The notes below the pieces were generated by a model. That model had not been told where the DNA came from. It did not search any database and worked only from the letters and a program-made list of their open reading frames with translations. Positions 25,301 to 38,645 of a DNA stretch of 64,000 nucleotides are shown piece by piece (position 1 is the stretch's first letter; every line of letters starts with the position of its first letter). Source of the stretch: Acanthococcus lagerstroemiae (lineage: Eukaryota > Arthropoda > Insecta > Hemiptera > Eriococcidae); NCBI GenBank assembly GCA_031841125.1, contig CM063106.1, forward strand, positions 30,500,001 through 30,564,000. The letters run 5' to 3'. Made by a program: the position numbers and the translations under genes.

Positions 25301-28300
25301 GGATGCCCCGTAACAGACGCCACCCCGAGACAGCCGAAGGATGAAATTTTCACACTGGATCGCGTTACTGAAACCAACCAAGTGGAACTTTCAACCAGCA
25401 ACCACGAGGCAGCTGGAATCGTTCTCCAAGGAATATCAGCAAAAATCACCACGGCGAAAAAGACAACCTGCGATTATCTGAGCAGTGGTGTATGTCTCCA
25501 CCCCCTCTGCCAAAAAAAAGTCTCCTTCCTATACTGCCCATTGGATAGGGAAATAAATCAGAACTCCTTTCAGGATGCCCCGTAACAGACGCCACCCCGA
25601 GACAGCCGAAGGATGAAATTTTCACACTGGATCGCGTTACTGAAACCAACCAAGTGGAACTTTCAACCAGCAACCATGAGGCAGCTGGAATCGTTCTCCA
25701 AGGAATATCAGCAAAAATCACCACGGCGAAAAAGACAACCTGCGATTATCTGAGCAGTGGTGTATGTCTCCACCCCCTCTGCCAAAAAAAAGTCTCCTTC
25801 CTATACTGCCCATGGGATAGGGAAATAAATCAGAACTCCTTTCAGGATGCCCAGTTACAGACTCCACTCCGAGACAGCCGAAGGATGAAATTTTCACACT
25901 GGATCGCGTTACTGAAACCAACCAAGTGGAACTTTCAACCAGCAACCACGAGGCAGCTGGAATCGTTCTCCAAGGAATATCAGCAAAAATCACCACGGCG
26001 AAAAAGACAACCTGCGATTATCTGAGCAGTGGTGTATGTCTCCACCCCCTCTGCCAAAAAAAAGTCTCCTTCCTATACTGCCCATTGGATAGGGAAATAA
26101 ATCAGAACTCCTTTCAGGATGCCCCGTAACAGACTCCACTCCGAGACAGCCGAAGGATGAAATTTTCACACTGGATCGCGTTACTGAAACCAACCAAGTG
26201 GAACTTTCAACCAGCAACCACGAGGCAGCTGGAATCGTTCTCCAAGGAATATCAGCAAAAATCACCACGGCGAAAAAGACAACCTGCGATTATCTGAGCA
26301 GTGGTGTATGTCTCCACCCCCTCTGCCAAAAAAAAGTCTCCTTTCTATACTGCCCATTGGATAGGGAAATAAATCAGAACTCCTTTCAGGATGCCCCGTA
26401 ACAGACGCCACCCCGAGACAGCCGAAGGATGAAATTTTCACACTGGATCGCGTTACTGAAACCAACCAAGTGGAACTTTCAACCAGCAACCATGAGGCAG
26501 CTGGAATCGTTCTCCAAGGAATATCAGCAAAAATCACCACGGCGAAAAAGACAACCTGCGATTATCTGAGCAGTGGTGTATGTCTCCACCCCCTCTGCCA
26601 AAAAAAAGTCTCCTTCCTATACTGCCCATGGGATAGGGAAATAAATCAGAACTCCTTTCAGGATGCCCCGTAACAGACGCCACCCCGAGACAGCCGAAGG
26701 ATGAAATTTTCACACTGGATCGCGTTACTGAAACCAACCAAGTGGAACTTTCAACCAGCAACCACGAGGCAGCTGGAATCGTTCTCCAAGGAATATCAGC
26801 AAAAATCACCACGGCGAAAAAGACAACCTGCGATTATCTGAGCAGTGGTGTATGTCTCCACCCCCTCTGCCAAAAAAAAGTCTCCTTCCTATACTGCCCA
26901 TTGGATAGGGAAATAAATCAGAACTCCTTTCAGGATGCCCCGTAACAGACGCCACCCCGAGACAGCCGAAGGATGAAATTTTCACACTGGATCGCGTTAC
27001 TGAAACCAACCAAGTGGAACTTTCAACCAGCAACCATGAGGCAGCTGGAATCGTTCTCCAAGGAATATCAGCAAAAATCACCACGGCGAAAAAGACAACC
27101 TGCGATTATCTGAGCAGTGGTGTATGTCTCCACCCCCTCTGCCAAAAAAAAGTCTCCTTCCTATACTGCCCATTGGATAGGGAAATAAATCAGAACTCCT
27201 TTCAGGATGCCCCGTAACAGACGCCACCCCGAGACAGCCGAAGGATGAAATTTTCACACTGGATCGCGTTACTGAAACCAACCAAGTGGAACTTTCAACC
27301 AGCAACCACGAGGCAGCTGGAATCGTTCTCCAAGGAATATCAGCAAAAATCACCACGGCGAAAAAGACAACCTGCGATTATCTGAGCAGTGGTGTATGTC
27401 TCCACCCCCTCTGCCAAAAAAAAAGTCTCCTTCCTATACTGCCCATTGGATAGGGAAATAAATCAGAACTCCTTTCAGGATGCCCCGTAACAGACTCCAC
27501 CCCGAGACAGCCGAAGGATGAAATTTTCACACTGGATCGCGTTACTGAAACCAACCAAGTGGAACTTTCAACCAGCAACCACGAGGCAGCTGGAATCGTT
27601 CTCCAAGGAATATCAGCAAAAATCACCACGGCGAAAAAGACAACCTGCGATTATCTGAGCAGTGGTGTATGTCTCCACCCCCTCTGCCAAAAAAAAAGTC
27701 TCCTTCCTATACTGCCCATTGGATAGGGAAATAAATCAGAACTCCTTTCAGGATGCCCAGTAACAGACGCCACCCCGAGACAGCCGAAGGATGAAATTTT
27801 CACACTGGATCGCGTTACTGAAACCAACCAAGTGGAACTTTCAACCAGCAACCACGAGGCAGCTGGAATCGTTCTCCAAGGAATATCAGCAAAAATCACC
27901 ACGGCGAAAAAGACAACCTGCGATTATCTGAGCAGTGGTGTATGTCTCCACCCCCTCTGCCAAAAAAAAAGTCTCCTTCCTATACTGCCCATGGGATAGG
28001 GAAATAAATCAGAACTCCTTTCAGGATGCCCCGTAACAGACGCCACCCCGAGACAGCCGAAGGATGAAATTTTCACACTGGATCGCGTTACTGAAACCAA
28101 CCAAGTGGAACTTTCAACCAGCAACCACGAGGCAGCTGGAATCGTTCTCCAAGGAATATCAGCAAAAATCACCACGGCGAAAAAGACAACCTGCGATTAT
28201 CTGAGCAGTGGTGTATGTCTCCACCCCCTCTGCCAAAAAAAAGTCTCCTTCCTATACTGCCCATTGGATAGGGAAATAAATCAGAACTCCTTTCAGGATG

Positions 28301-31300
28301 CCCCGTAACAGACGCCACCCCGAGACAGCCGAAGGATGAAATTTTCACACTGGATCGCGTTACTGAAACCAACCAAGTGGAACTTTCAACCAGCAACCAC
28401 GAGGCAGCTGGAATCGTTCTCCAAGGAATATCAGCAAAAATCACCACGGCGAAAAAGACAACCTGCGATTATCTGAGCAGTGGTGTATGTCTCCACCCCC
28501 TCTGCCAAAAAAAAGTCTCCTTCCAATACTGCCCATTGGATAGGGAAATAAATCAGAACTCCTTTCAGGATGCCCCGTAACAGACGCCACCCCGAGACAG
28601 CCGAAGGATGAAATTTTCACACTGGATCGCGTTACTGAAACCAACCAAGTGGAACTTTCAACCAGCAACCATGAGGCAGCTGGAATCGTTCTCCAAGGAA
28701 TATCAGCAAAAATCACCACGGCGAAAAAGACAACCTGCGATTATCTGAGCAGTGGTGTATGTCTCCACCCCCTCTGCCAAAAAAAAAGTCTCCTTCCAAT
28801 ACTGCCCATTGGATAGGGAAATAAATCAGAACTCCTTTCAGGATGCCCCGTAACAGACGCCACCCCGAGACAGCCGAAGGATGAAATTTTCACACTGGAT
28901 CGCGTTACTGAAACCAACCAAGTGGAACTTTCAACCAGCAACCACGAGGCAGCTGGAATCGTTCTCCAAGGAATATCAGCAAAAATCACCACGGCGAAAA
29001 AGACAACCTGCGATTATCTGAGCAGTGGTGTATGTCTCCACCCCCTCTGCCAAAAAAAAGTCTCCTTCCTATACTGCCCATTGGATAGGGAAATAAATCA
29101 GAACTCCTTTCAGGATGCCCCGTAACAGACGCCACCCGAGACAGCCGAAGGATGAAATTTTCACACTGGATCGCGTTACTGAAACCAACCAAGTGGAACT
29201 TTCAACCAGCAACCACGAGGCAGCTGGAATCGTTCTCCAAGGAATATCAGCAAAAATCACCACGGCGAAAAAGACAACCTGCGATTATCTGAGCAGTGGT
29301 GTATGTCTCCACCCCCTCTGCCAAAAAAAAGTCTCCTTCCTATACTGCCCATGGGATAGGGAAATAAATCAGAACTCCTTTCAGGATGCCCAGTAACAGA
29401 CTCCACTCCGAGACCGCCGAAGGATGAAATTTTCACACTGGATCGCGTTACTGAAACCAACCAAGTGGAACTTTCAACCAGCAACCATGAGGCAGCTGGA
29501 ATCGTTCTCCAAGGAATATCAGCAAAAATCACCACGGCGAAAAAGACAACCTGCGATTATCTGAGCAGTGGTGTATGTCTCCACCCCCTCTGCCAAAAAA
29601 AAGTCTCCTTCCTATACTGCCCATTGGATAGGGAAATAAATCAGAACTCCTTTCAGGATGCCCAGTAACAGACTCCACTCCGAGACCGCCGAAGGATGAA
29701 ATTTTCACACTGGATCGCGTTACTGAAACCAACCAAGTGGAACTTTCAACCAGCAACCACGAGGCAGCTGGAATCGTTCTCCAAGGAATATCAGCAAAAA
29801 TCACCACGGCGAAAAAGACAACCTGCGATTATCTGAGCAGTGGTGTATGTCTCCACCCCCTCTGCCAAAAAAAAGTCTCCTTCCTATACTGCCCATTGGA
29901 TAGGGAAATAAATCAGAACTCCTTTCAGGATGCCCAGTAACAGACTCCACTCCGAGACCGCCGAAGGATGAAATTTTCACACTGGATCGCGTTACTGAAA
30001 CCAACCAAGTGGAACTTTCAACCAGCAACCATGAGGCAGCTGGAATCGTTCTCCAAGGAATATCAGCAAAAATCACCACGGCGAAAAAGACAACCTGCGA
30101 TTATCTGAGCAGTGGTGTATGTCTCCACCCCCTCTGCCAAAAAAAAGTCTCCTTCCTATACTGCCCATTGGATAGGGAAATAAATCAGAACTCCTTTCAG
30201 GATGCCCCGTAACAGACGCCACCCCGAGACAGCCGAAGGATGAAATTTTCACACTGGATCGCGTTACTGAAACCAACCAAGTGGAACTTTCAACCAGCAA
30301 CCACGAGGCAGCTGGAATCGTTCTCCAAGGAATATCAGCAAAAATCACCACGGCGAAAAAGACAACCTGCGATTATCTGAGCAGTGGTGTATGTCTCCAC
30401 CCCCTCTGCCAAAAAAAAGTCTCCTTCCTATACTGCCCATGGGATAGGGAAATAAATCAGAACTCCTTTCAGGATGCCCAGTAACAGACTCCACTCCGAG
30501 ACAGCCGAAGGATGAAATTTTCACACTGGATCGCGTTACTGAAACCAACCAAGTGGAACTTTCAACCAGCAACCATGAGGCAGCTGGAATCGTTCTCCAA
30601 GGAATATCAGCAAAAATCACCACGGCGAAAAAGACAACCTGCGATTATCTGAGCAGTGGTGTATGTCTCCACCCCCTCTGCCAAAAAAAAGTCTCCTTCC
30701 TATACTGCCCATTGGATAGGGAAATAAATCAGAACTCCTTTCAGGATGCCCCGTAACAGACGCCACCCCGAGACAGCCGAAGGATGAAATTTTCACACTG
30801 GATCGCGTTACTGAAACCAACCAAGTGGAACTTTCAACCAGCAACCATGAGGCAGCTGGAATCGTTCTCCAAGGAATATCAGCAAAAATCACCACGGCGA
30901 AAAAGACAACCTGCGATTATCTGAGCAGTGGTGTATGTCTCCACCCCCTCTGCCAAAAAAAAGTCTCCTTCCTATACTGCCCATTGGATAGGGAAATAAA
31001 TCAGAACTCCTTTCAGGATGCCCCGTAACAGACTCCACTCCGAGACAGCCGAAGGATGAAATTTTCACACTGGATCGCGTTACTGAAACCAACCAAGTGG
31101 AACTTTCAACCAGCAACCATGAGGCAGCTGGAATCGTTCTCCAAGGAATATCAGCAAAAATCACCACGGCGAAAAAGACAACCTGCGATTATCTGAGCAG
31201 TGGTGTATGTCTCCACCCCCTCTGCCAAAAAAAAGTCTCCTTCCTATACTGCCCATGGATAGGGAAATAAATCAGAACTCCTTTCAGGATGCCCAGTAAC

Positions 31301-34300
31301 AGACTCCACTCCGAGACCGCCGAAGGATGAAATTTTCACACTGGATCGCGTTACTGAAACCAACCAAGTGGAACTTTCAACCAGCAACCATGAGGCAGCT
31401 GGAATCGTTCTCCAAGGAATATCAGCAAAAATCACCACGGCGAAAAAGACAACCTGCGATTATCTGAGCAGTGGTGTATGTCTCCACCCCCTCTGCCAAA
31501 AAAAAGTCTCCTTCCTATACTGCCCATTGGATAGGGAAATAAATCAGAACTCCTTTCAGGATGCCCCGTAACAGACGCCACCCCGAGACAGCCGAAGGAT
31601 GAAATTTTCACACTGGATCGCGTTACTGAAACCAACCAAGTGGAACTTTCAACCAGCAACCATGAGGCAGCTGGAATCGTTCTCCAAGGAATATCAGCAA
31701 AAATCACCACGGCGAAAAAGACAACCTGCGATTATCTGAGCAGTGGTGTATGTCTCCACCCCCTCTGCCAAAAAAAAGTCTCCTTCCTATACTGCCCATG
31801 GGATAGGGAACAAAATCAGAACTCCTTTCAGGATGCCCAGTAACAGACTCCACTCCGAGACCGCCGAAGGATGAAATTTTCACACTGGATCGCGTTACTG
31901 AAACCAACCAAGTGGAACTTTCAACCAGCAACCATGAGGCAGCTGGAATCGTTCTCCAAGGAATATCAGCAAAAATCACCACGGCGAAAAAGACAACCTG
32001 CGATTATCTGAGCAGTGGTGTATGTCTCCACCCCCTCTGCCAAAAAAAAGTCTCCTTCCTATACTGCCCATTGGATAGGGAAATAAATCAGAACTCCTTT
32101 CAGGATGCCCAGTAACAGACTCCACTCCGAGACAGCCGAAGGATGAAATTTTCACACTGGATCGCGTTACTGAAACCAACCAAGTGGAACTTTCAACCAG
32201 CAACCATGAGGCAGCTGGAATCGTTCTCCAAGGAATATCAGCAAAAATCACCACGGCGAAAAAGACAACCTGCGATTATCTGAGCAGTGGTGTATGTCTC
32301 CACCCCCTCTGCCAAAAAAAAGTCTCCTTCCTATACTGCCCATGGGATAGGGAAATAAATCAGAACTCCTTTCAGGATGCCCAGTAACAGACTCCACTCC
32401 GAGACAGCCGAAGGATGAAATTTTCACACTGGATCGCGTTACTGAAACCAACCAAGTGGAACTTTCAACCAGCAACCATGAGGCAGCTGGAATCGTTCTC
32501 CAAGGAATATCAGCAAAAATCACCACGGCGAAAAAGACAACCTGCGATTATCTGAGCAGTGGTGTATGTCTCCACCCCCTCTGCCAAAAAAAAGTCTCCT
32601 TCCTATACTGCCCATGGGATAGGGAAATAAATCAGAACTCCTTTCAGGATGCCCAGTAACAGACTCCACTCCGAGACCGCCGAAGGATGAAATTTTCACA
32701 CTGGATCGCGTTACTGAAACCAACCAAGTGGAACTTTCAACCAGCAACCATGAGGCAGCTGGAATCGTTCTCCAAGGAATATCAGCAAAAATCACCACGG
32801 CGAAAAAGACAACCTGCGATTATCTGAGCAGTGGTGTATGTCTCCACCCCCTCTGCCAAAAAAAAGTCTCCTTCCTATACTGCCCATTGGATAGGGAAAT
32901 AAATCAGAACTCCTTTCAGGATGCCCAGTAACAGACTCCACTCCGAGACCGCCGAAGGATGAAATTTTCACACTGGATCGCGTTACTGAAACCAACCAAG
33001 TGGAACTTTCAACCAGCAACCATGAGGCAGCTGGAATCGTTCTCCAAGGAATATCAGCAAAAATCACCACGGCGAAAAAGACAACCTGCGATTATCTGAG
33101 CAGTGGTGTATGTCTCCACCCCCTCTGCCAAAAAAAAGTCTCCTTCCTATACTGCCCATTGGATAGGGAAATAAATCAGAACTCCTTTCAGGATGCCCAG
33201 TAACAGACTCCACTCCGAGACCGCCGAAGGATGAAATTTTCACACTGGATCGCGTTACTGAAACCAACCAAGTGGAACTTTCAACCAGCAACCATGAGGC
33301 AGCTGGAATCGTTCTCCAAGGAATATCAGCAAAAATCACCACGGCGAAAAAGACAACCTGCGATTATCTGAGCAGTGGTGTATGTCTCCACCCCCTCTGC
33401 CAAAAAAAAGTCTCCTTCCTATACTGCCCATTGGATAGGGAAATAAATCAGAACTCCTTTCAGGATGCCCCGTAACAGACGCCACCCCGAGACAGCCGAA
33501 GGATGAAATTTTCACACTGGATCGCGTTACTGAAACCAACCAAGTGGAACTTTCAACCAGCAACCACGAGGCAGCTGGAATCGTTCTCCAAGGAATATCA
33601 GCAAAAATCACCACGGCGAAAAAGACAACCTGCGATTATCTGAGCAGTGGTGTATGTCTCCACCCCCTCTGCCAAAAAAAAGTCTCCTTCCTATACTGCC
33701 CATGGGATAGGGAAATAAATCAGAACTCCTTTCAGGATGCCCCGTAACAGACGCCACCCCGAGACAGCCGAAGGATGAAATTTTCACACTGGATCGCGTT
33801 ACTGAAACCAACCAAGTGGAACTTTCAACCAGCAACCACGAGGCAGCTGGAATCGTTCTCCAAGGAATATCAGCAAAAATCACCACGGCGAAAAAGACAA
33901 CCTGCGATTATCTGAGCAGTGGTGTATGTCTCCACCCCCTCTGCCAAAAAAAAGTCTCCTTCCTATACTGCCCATGGGATAGGGAACTAAATCAAAACTC
34001 CTTTCAGGATGCCCAGTAACAGACTCCACTTCGAGACCGCCGAAGGATGAAATTTTCACACTGGATCGCGTTACTGAAACCAACCAAGTGGAACTTTCAA
34101 CCAGCAACCAAGAGGCAGCTGGAATCGTTCTCCAAGGAATATCAGCAAAAATCACCACGGCGAAAAAGACAACCTGCGATTATCTGAGCAGTTGTGTATG
34201 TCTCCACCCCCTCTGCCAAAAAAAAGTCTCCTTCCTATACTGCCCATTGGATAGGGAAATAAATCAGAACTCCTTTCAGGATGCCCGTAACAGACTCCAC

Positions 34301-36960
34301 CCCGAGACCGCCGAAGGATGAAATTTTCACACTGGATCGCGTTACTGAAACCAACCAAGTGGAACTTTCAACCAGCAACCATGAGGCAGCTGGAATCGTT
34401 CTCCAAGGAATATCAGCAAAAATCACCACGGCGAAAAAGACAACCTGCGATTATCTGAGCAGTGGTGTATGTCTCCACCCCCTCTGCCAAAAAAAAGTCT
34501 CCTTCCTATACTGCCCATGGGATAGGGAACAAAATCAGAACTCCTTTCAGGATGCCCAGTAACAGACTCCACCCAGACAGCCGAAGGATGAAATTTTCAC
34601 ACTGGATCGCGTTACTGAAACCAACCAAGTGGAACTTTCAACCAGCAACCACGAGGCAGCTGGAATCGTTCTCCAAGGAATATCAGCAAAAATCACCACG
34701 GCAAAAAAGACAACCTGCGATTATCTGAGCAGTGGTGTATGTCTCCACCCCCTCTGCCAAAAAAAAGTCTCCTTTCTATACTGCCCATTGGATAGGGAAA
34801 TAAATCAGAACTCCTTTCAGGATGCCCAGTAACAGACTCCACTCCGAGACAGCCGAAGGATGAAATTTTCACACTGGATCGCGTTACTGAAACCAACCAA
34901 GTGGAACTTTCAACCAGCAACCATGAGGCAGCTGGAATCGTTCTCCAAGGAATATCAGCAAAAATCACCACGGCGAAAAAGACAACCTGCGATTATCTGA
35001 GCAGTGGTGTAAGTCTCCACCCCCTGTGCCAAAAAAAAGACTCCTTCCTATACTGCCCATGGGATGGGGAACTAAATCAAAACTCCTTTCAGGATGCCCA
35101 GTAACAGACTCCACTTCGAGACCGCCGAAGGATGAAATTTTCACACTGGATCGCGTTACTGAAACCAACCAAGTGGAACTTTCAACCAGCAACCAGGAGG
35201 CAGCTGGAATCGTTCTCCAAGGAATATCAGCAAAAATCACCACGGCGAAAAAGACAACCTGCGATTATCTGAGCAGTGGTGTATGTCTCCACCCCCTCTG
35301 CCAAAAAAAAAGTCTCCTTCCTATACTGCCCATTGGATAGGGAAATAAATCAGAACTCCTTTCAGGATGCCCCGTAACAGACGCCACCCCGAGACAGCCG
35401 AAGGATGAAATTTTCACACTGGATCGCGTTACTGAAACCAACCAAGTGGAACTTTCAACCAGCAACCATGAGGCAGCTGGAATCGTTCTCCAAGGAATAT
35501 CAGCAAAAATCACCACGGCGAAAAAGACAACCTGCGATTATCTGAGCAGTGGTGTATGTCTCCACCCCCTCTGCCAAAAAAAAGTCTCCTTCCTATACTG
35601 CCCATGGGATAGGGAACAAAATCAGAACTCCTTTCAGGATGCCCAGTAACAGACTCCACTCCAAGACCGCCGAAGGATGAAATTTTCACACTGGATCGCG
35701 TTACTGAAACCAACCAAGTGGAACTTTCAACCAGCAACCACGAGGCAGCTGGAATCGTTCTCCAAGGAATATCAGCAAAAATCACCACGGCGAAAAAGAC
35801 AACCTGCGATTATCTGAGCAGTGGTGTAAGTCTCCACCCCCTGTGCCAAAAAAAAAGACTCCTTCCTATACTGCCCATGGGATAGGGAAATAAATCAAAA
35901 CTCCTTTCAGGATGCCCAGTAACAGACTCCACTCCGAGACCGCCGAAGGATGTAATTTTCACACTGGATCGCGTTACTGAAACCAACCAAGTGGAACTTT
36001 CAACCAGCAACCATGAGGCAGCTGGAATCGTTCTCCAAGGAATATCAGAAAAAATCACCACGGCGAAAAAGACAACCTGCGATTATCTGAGCAGTGGTGT
36101 ATGTCTCCACCCCCTCTGCCAAAAAAAAGTCTCCTTCCTATACTGCCCATTGGATAGGGAAATAAATCAGAACTCCTTTCAGGATGCCCCGTAACAGACG
36201 CCACCCCGAGACAGCCGAAGGATGAAATTTTCACACTGGATCACGTTACTGAAACCAACCAAGTGGAACTTTCAACCAGCAACCACGAGGCAGCTGGAAT
36301 CGTTCTCCAAGGAATATCAGCAAAAATCACCACGGCGAAAAAGACAACCTGCGATTATCTGAGCAGTGGAGTATGTCTCCACCCCCTCTGCCAAAAAAAA
36401 GTCTCCTTTCTATACTGCCCATTGGATAGGGAAATAAATCAGAACTCCTTTCAGGATGCCCCGTAACAGACGCCACCCCGAGACAGCCGAAGGATGAAAT
36501 TTTCACACTGGATCGCGTTACTGAAACCAACCAAGTGGAACTTTCAACCAGCAACCATGAGGCAGCTGGAATCGTTCTCCAAGGAATATCAGCAAAAATC
36601 ACCACGGCGAAAAAGACAACCTGCGATTATCTGATCAGTGGTGTAAGTCTCCACCCCCTGTGCCAAAAAAAAGACTCCTTCCTATACTGCCCATGGGATG
36701 GGGAACTAAATCAAAACTCCTTTCAGGATGCCCAGTAACAGACTCCACTTCGAGACCGCCGAAGGATGAAATTTTCACACTGGATCGCGTTACTGAAACC
36801 AACCAAGTGGAACTTTCAACCAGCAACCATGAGGCAGCTGGAATCGTTCTCCAAGGAATATCAGCAAAAATCACCACGGTAGAAAAGACACCTGCGATTA
36901 TCTGAGCAGCGGTGTATGTTCCTCCCCCCCCACCCCCTTAAAAGGAGACTTCTTCTATAC
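16375..36960 (+). repeat. 272-bp satellite array, block 5 (about 76 units, no inserts)
   Basis: Uninterrupted head-to-tail units, most exactly 272 bp, from the gap to 36,960. Two common types alternate. One has GATGCCCCGTAACAGACGCC then ACCCCGAGACAG and dominates about 16.8-29 kb. The other has GATGCCCAGTAACAGACTCC then ACTCCGAGACCG or ACTCCGAGACAG and is common at 29.3-33.3 kb. A second polymorphism is CCATTGGATAG versus CCATGGGATAG, and a third AACCACGAGG versus AACCATGAGG. Units from about 33.9 kb carry more differences (GGAACTAAATC, GTAAGTCTCC, CCCCTGTGCC, TGTAATTTTC). The last recognisable satellite word is CTTCTATAC at about 36,952-36,960. Confidence 0.97.
16899..16915 (-). other. CENP-B-box-like 17-mer in one satellite unit (example)
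   Basis: On the minus strand this 17-mer reads CTTCGGCTGTCTCGGGG. It fits the CENP-B box pattern NTTCGNNNNANNCGGGN at eight of nine fixed bases; the central A is a T. The same 17-mer is in every unit that has ACCCCGAGACAGCCGAAGG, the commonest type. Units with ACTCC instead lose a further fixed base. Chance occurrence in one 272-bp unit is not negligible, and binding is not shown. Confidence 0.35.
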
Positions 36961-37130
36961 ATTTCGCGTTCTGCATCCGTGCTCTCTGTCGTACGAGGGC
37001 CACCAAGGGGTCCCCTACTGCCCGAGGTTAGCGTTCCCTGCACTAACCCGATGGGTTCCTCATCACTCATAAACGTAAAGCCAAAAGAGATAGAGAAAAC
37101 GTAAGACAGGAGATATTCAGGATTCTAAGG
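36961..37130. other. Array edge: GC-richer unique segment
   Basis: Satellite similarity stops at about 36,960. The next ~100 bp is GC-rich, then the sequence becomes A-rich and leads into the LINE remnant. A 62-codon open frame spans 36,916-37,104 but begins in satellite DNA and has no recognisable motif, so I do not call it a gene. Confidence 0.6.
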
Positions 37131-37990
37131 GTAAGTGACAAGAACATTGAATTCGAAACTTATAGGAAATACTTCGATTTATCATTGATGAGAATCTATA
37201 TTTCACCAAGCACATTGAGTACATAGACAACAAAATAATCAAAAGATATAACTGCTTCAGAGCTCATCATGGAAATACCTTCGGATACAAATTCAAAAAT
37301 AGACTAACACTGTATAAAGCAACCTTCGAGTCTTATGTCGACTACTGCTCTCTAGCTTACTGAATAAATCTTACCAAACTGCAAACTAAAATACTCCTGG
37401 CTATTCAACGAAAAATAAGTTTGAGGGGTAATCACAGCATACAAAACAGTCTTTTACATATCTACCTGGTGCATAGCTGGAATACCTCCAATTGACCTCA
37501 AAATCAAAGAACGCAAAGTCATAAAAGAATGCAAAAAGTTCAAGGATTGGGAAGGGTGCTCTGATGAGATTAAAGAGAATATCTTTCAGGCTAGACTCAA
37601 CACAATTAACAACTGCCAGGAACAGCATAATAACGCAAAGACAGGTAAGGTCACGTATCAATTCTTCCCAGATATTGAAAAAAGACTAAAAATGAAATAT
37701 TTCAATACTGACTACATTGTAACACAGTTCTTAAGTTGACATGGTAACTTCAACAAATACTTAGAAAGGTTTAAAATAGTAGATAACTCCATATGCAATG
37801 AATGCGAAGAGGAGAGCGAGACTGTTCTACATAGATCTATAAATGTCCGCAGTGGAGTGATCTGAGACGAAAATACAAAATAGAAAATAGTGTCGACTCT
37901 CTCAGGGCCCTGACTGAAATGTCTAAAGACGAATTTCAAAACTTTGTCAACTATCTACGCAAAATTGAAATACAGAAGAACACAAAATAG
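37131..37990 (+). pseudogene. LINE ORF2 C-terminal remnant, R1/I/Jockey type
   Basis: Decayed end of a non-LTR retrotransposon ORF2, the part after the reverse transcriptase palm. Near 37,200-37,360 it reads KHIEYIDNKIIKRYNCFRA, then LTLYKATFESYVDYCSLAY, the usual thumb-region pattern. After a stop and a frame change, 37,440-37,520 reads AYKTVFYISTWCIAGIPP followed by IDLKIKERK, matching the AYRTVS...AG.PPIDL..KER pattern of these families. About 37,739-37,830 gives HGNFNKYLERFKIVD and then C-x2-C ending in ETVLH, the terminal Cys/His motif. Stops and frameshifts make it non-functional. No RNase H domain is visible. Clade assignment is from remembered patterns. Confidence 0.7.
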
Positions 37991-38124
37991 TGCAAATTAG
38001 GTATTCACATAGTGGTAAAACATTTCTATTGTTAGGTTGTGTACGCACATTGTAAAAACAGATATCTATCAATCACATGATAATATTGTATTATAGAGAA
38101 TATGTACTTTGTTTTATGATCATA

Positions 38125-38153
38125 CTAGCTGAATTACCCGTCCTTCGGACGGG
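38125..38153 (-). other. Helitron 3' end: hairpin plus CTAG
   Basis: Plus-strand CCCGTCC (38,137-38,143), loop TTC, GGACGGG (38,147-38,153): a perfect 7-bp stem. On the minus strand the hairpin is followed by TAATTCAG-CTAG and then T, the CTRR^T end expected of a Helitron. Confidence 0.8.
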
Positions 38154-38645
38154 CACAAACATATGCATCAGTACATATAGAACGAAATAAAACATGTAGA
38201 TTCCCATACAGAAAAAAAAAAACAAAAAAAAACGGGCGTTCGGAGAAAAATAAAGAAAATGAAAAATGACATTGTTTTTTCCTAAAATGGATAAGCTTTA
38301 TAATCTTTGGAAATCAAATAGAATTTCCCATTCTTCTCTATCTCCAAAATGAGATATGATCGAATTATCCTGTACATTTCACGTTCTCAATAGAAGTACT
38401 GAGCGGTACTTTAGCCCAAACACATGCAATAGTATGAAACGAAATTACATGTAAATTCCCGTATATGAAATAAACAGGCTTATACTTATACGTTTTGATA
38501 ATTTTCTTCAATGAAAGAAAATGAAACATGAAAATGTTTTTTCATAAATTTGTAAGCATTGTAATCTTTGAAAATTAAATCGGATTACCCGTTCTTCTCT
38601 ATCTAAAAAATAAGAAGTGATCAAATTATCCTGTATGGGTCGACC
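38150..38645. repeat. Diverged tandem duplication, ~260-bp unit
   Basis: Two copies offset by about 260 bp. ATAAGCTTTATAATCTTTGG (about 38,290) aligns with GTAAGCATTGTAATCTTTG (about 38,551), both followed by CCATTCTTCTCTATCT or CCGTTCTTCTCTATCT and then GATCGAATTATCCTGTA or GATCAAATTATCCTGTA. It lies next to the Helitron 3' end, so it is probably subterminal element sequence. Confidence 0.65.

Noticed and set aside
1..36960. Hundreds of similar 64-123-codon open frames on both strands in the array
   Set aside because: They repeat with the 272-bp unit, overlap on both strands, shift frame at every unit because 272 is not a multiple of three, and match no domain. They are by-products of the satellite.
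1..36960. CRISPR-like array
   Set aside because: The repeats are contiguous 272-bp units without spacers, in a eukaryotic context with no cas genes.
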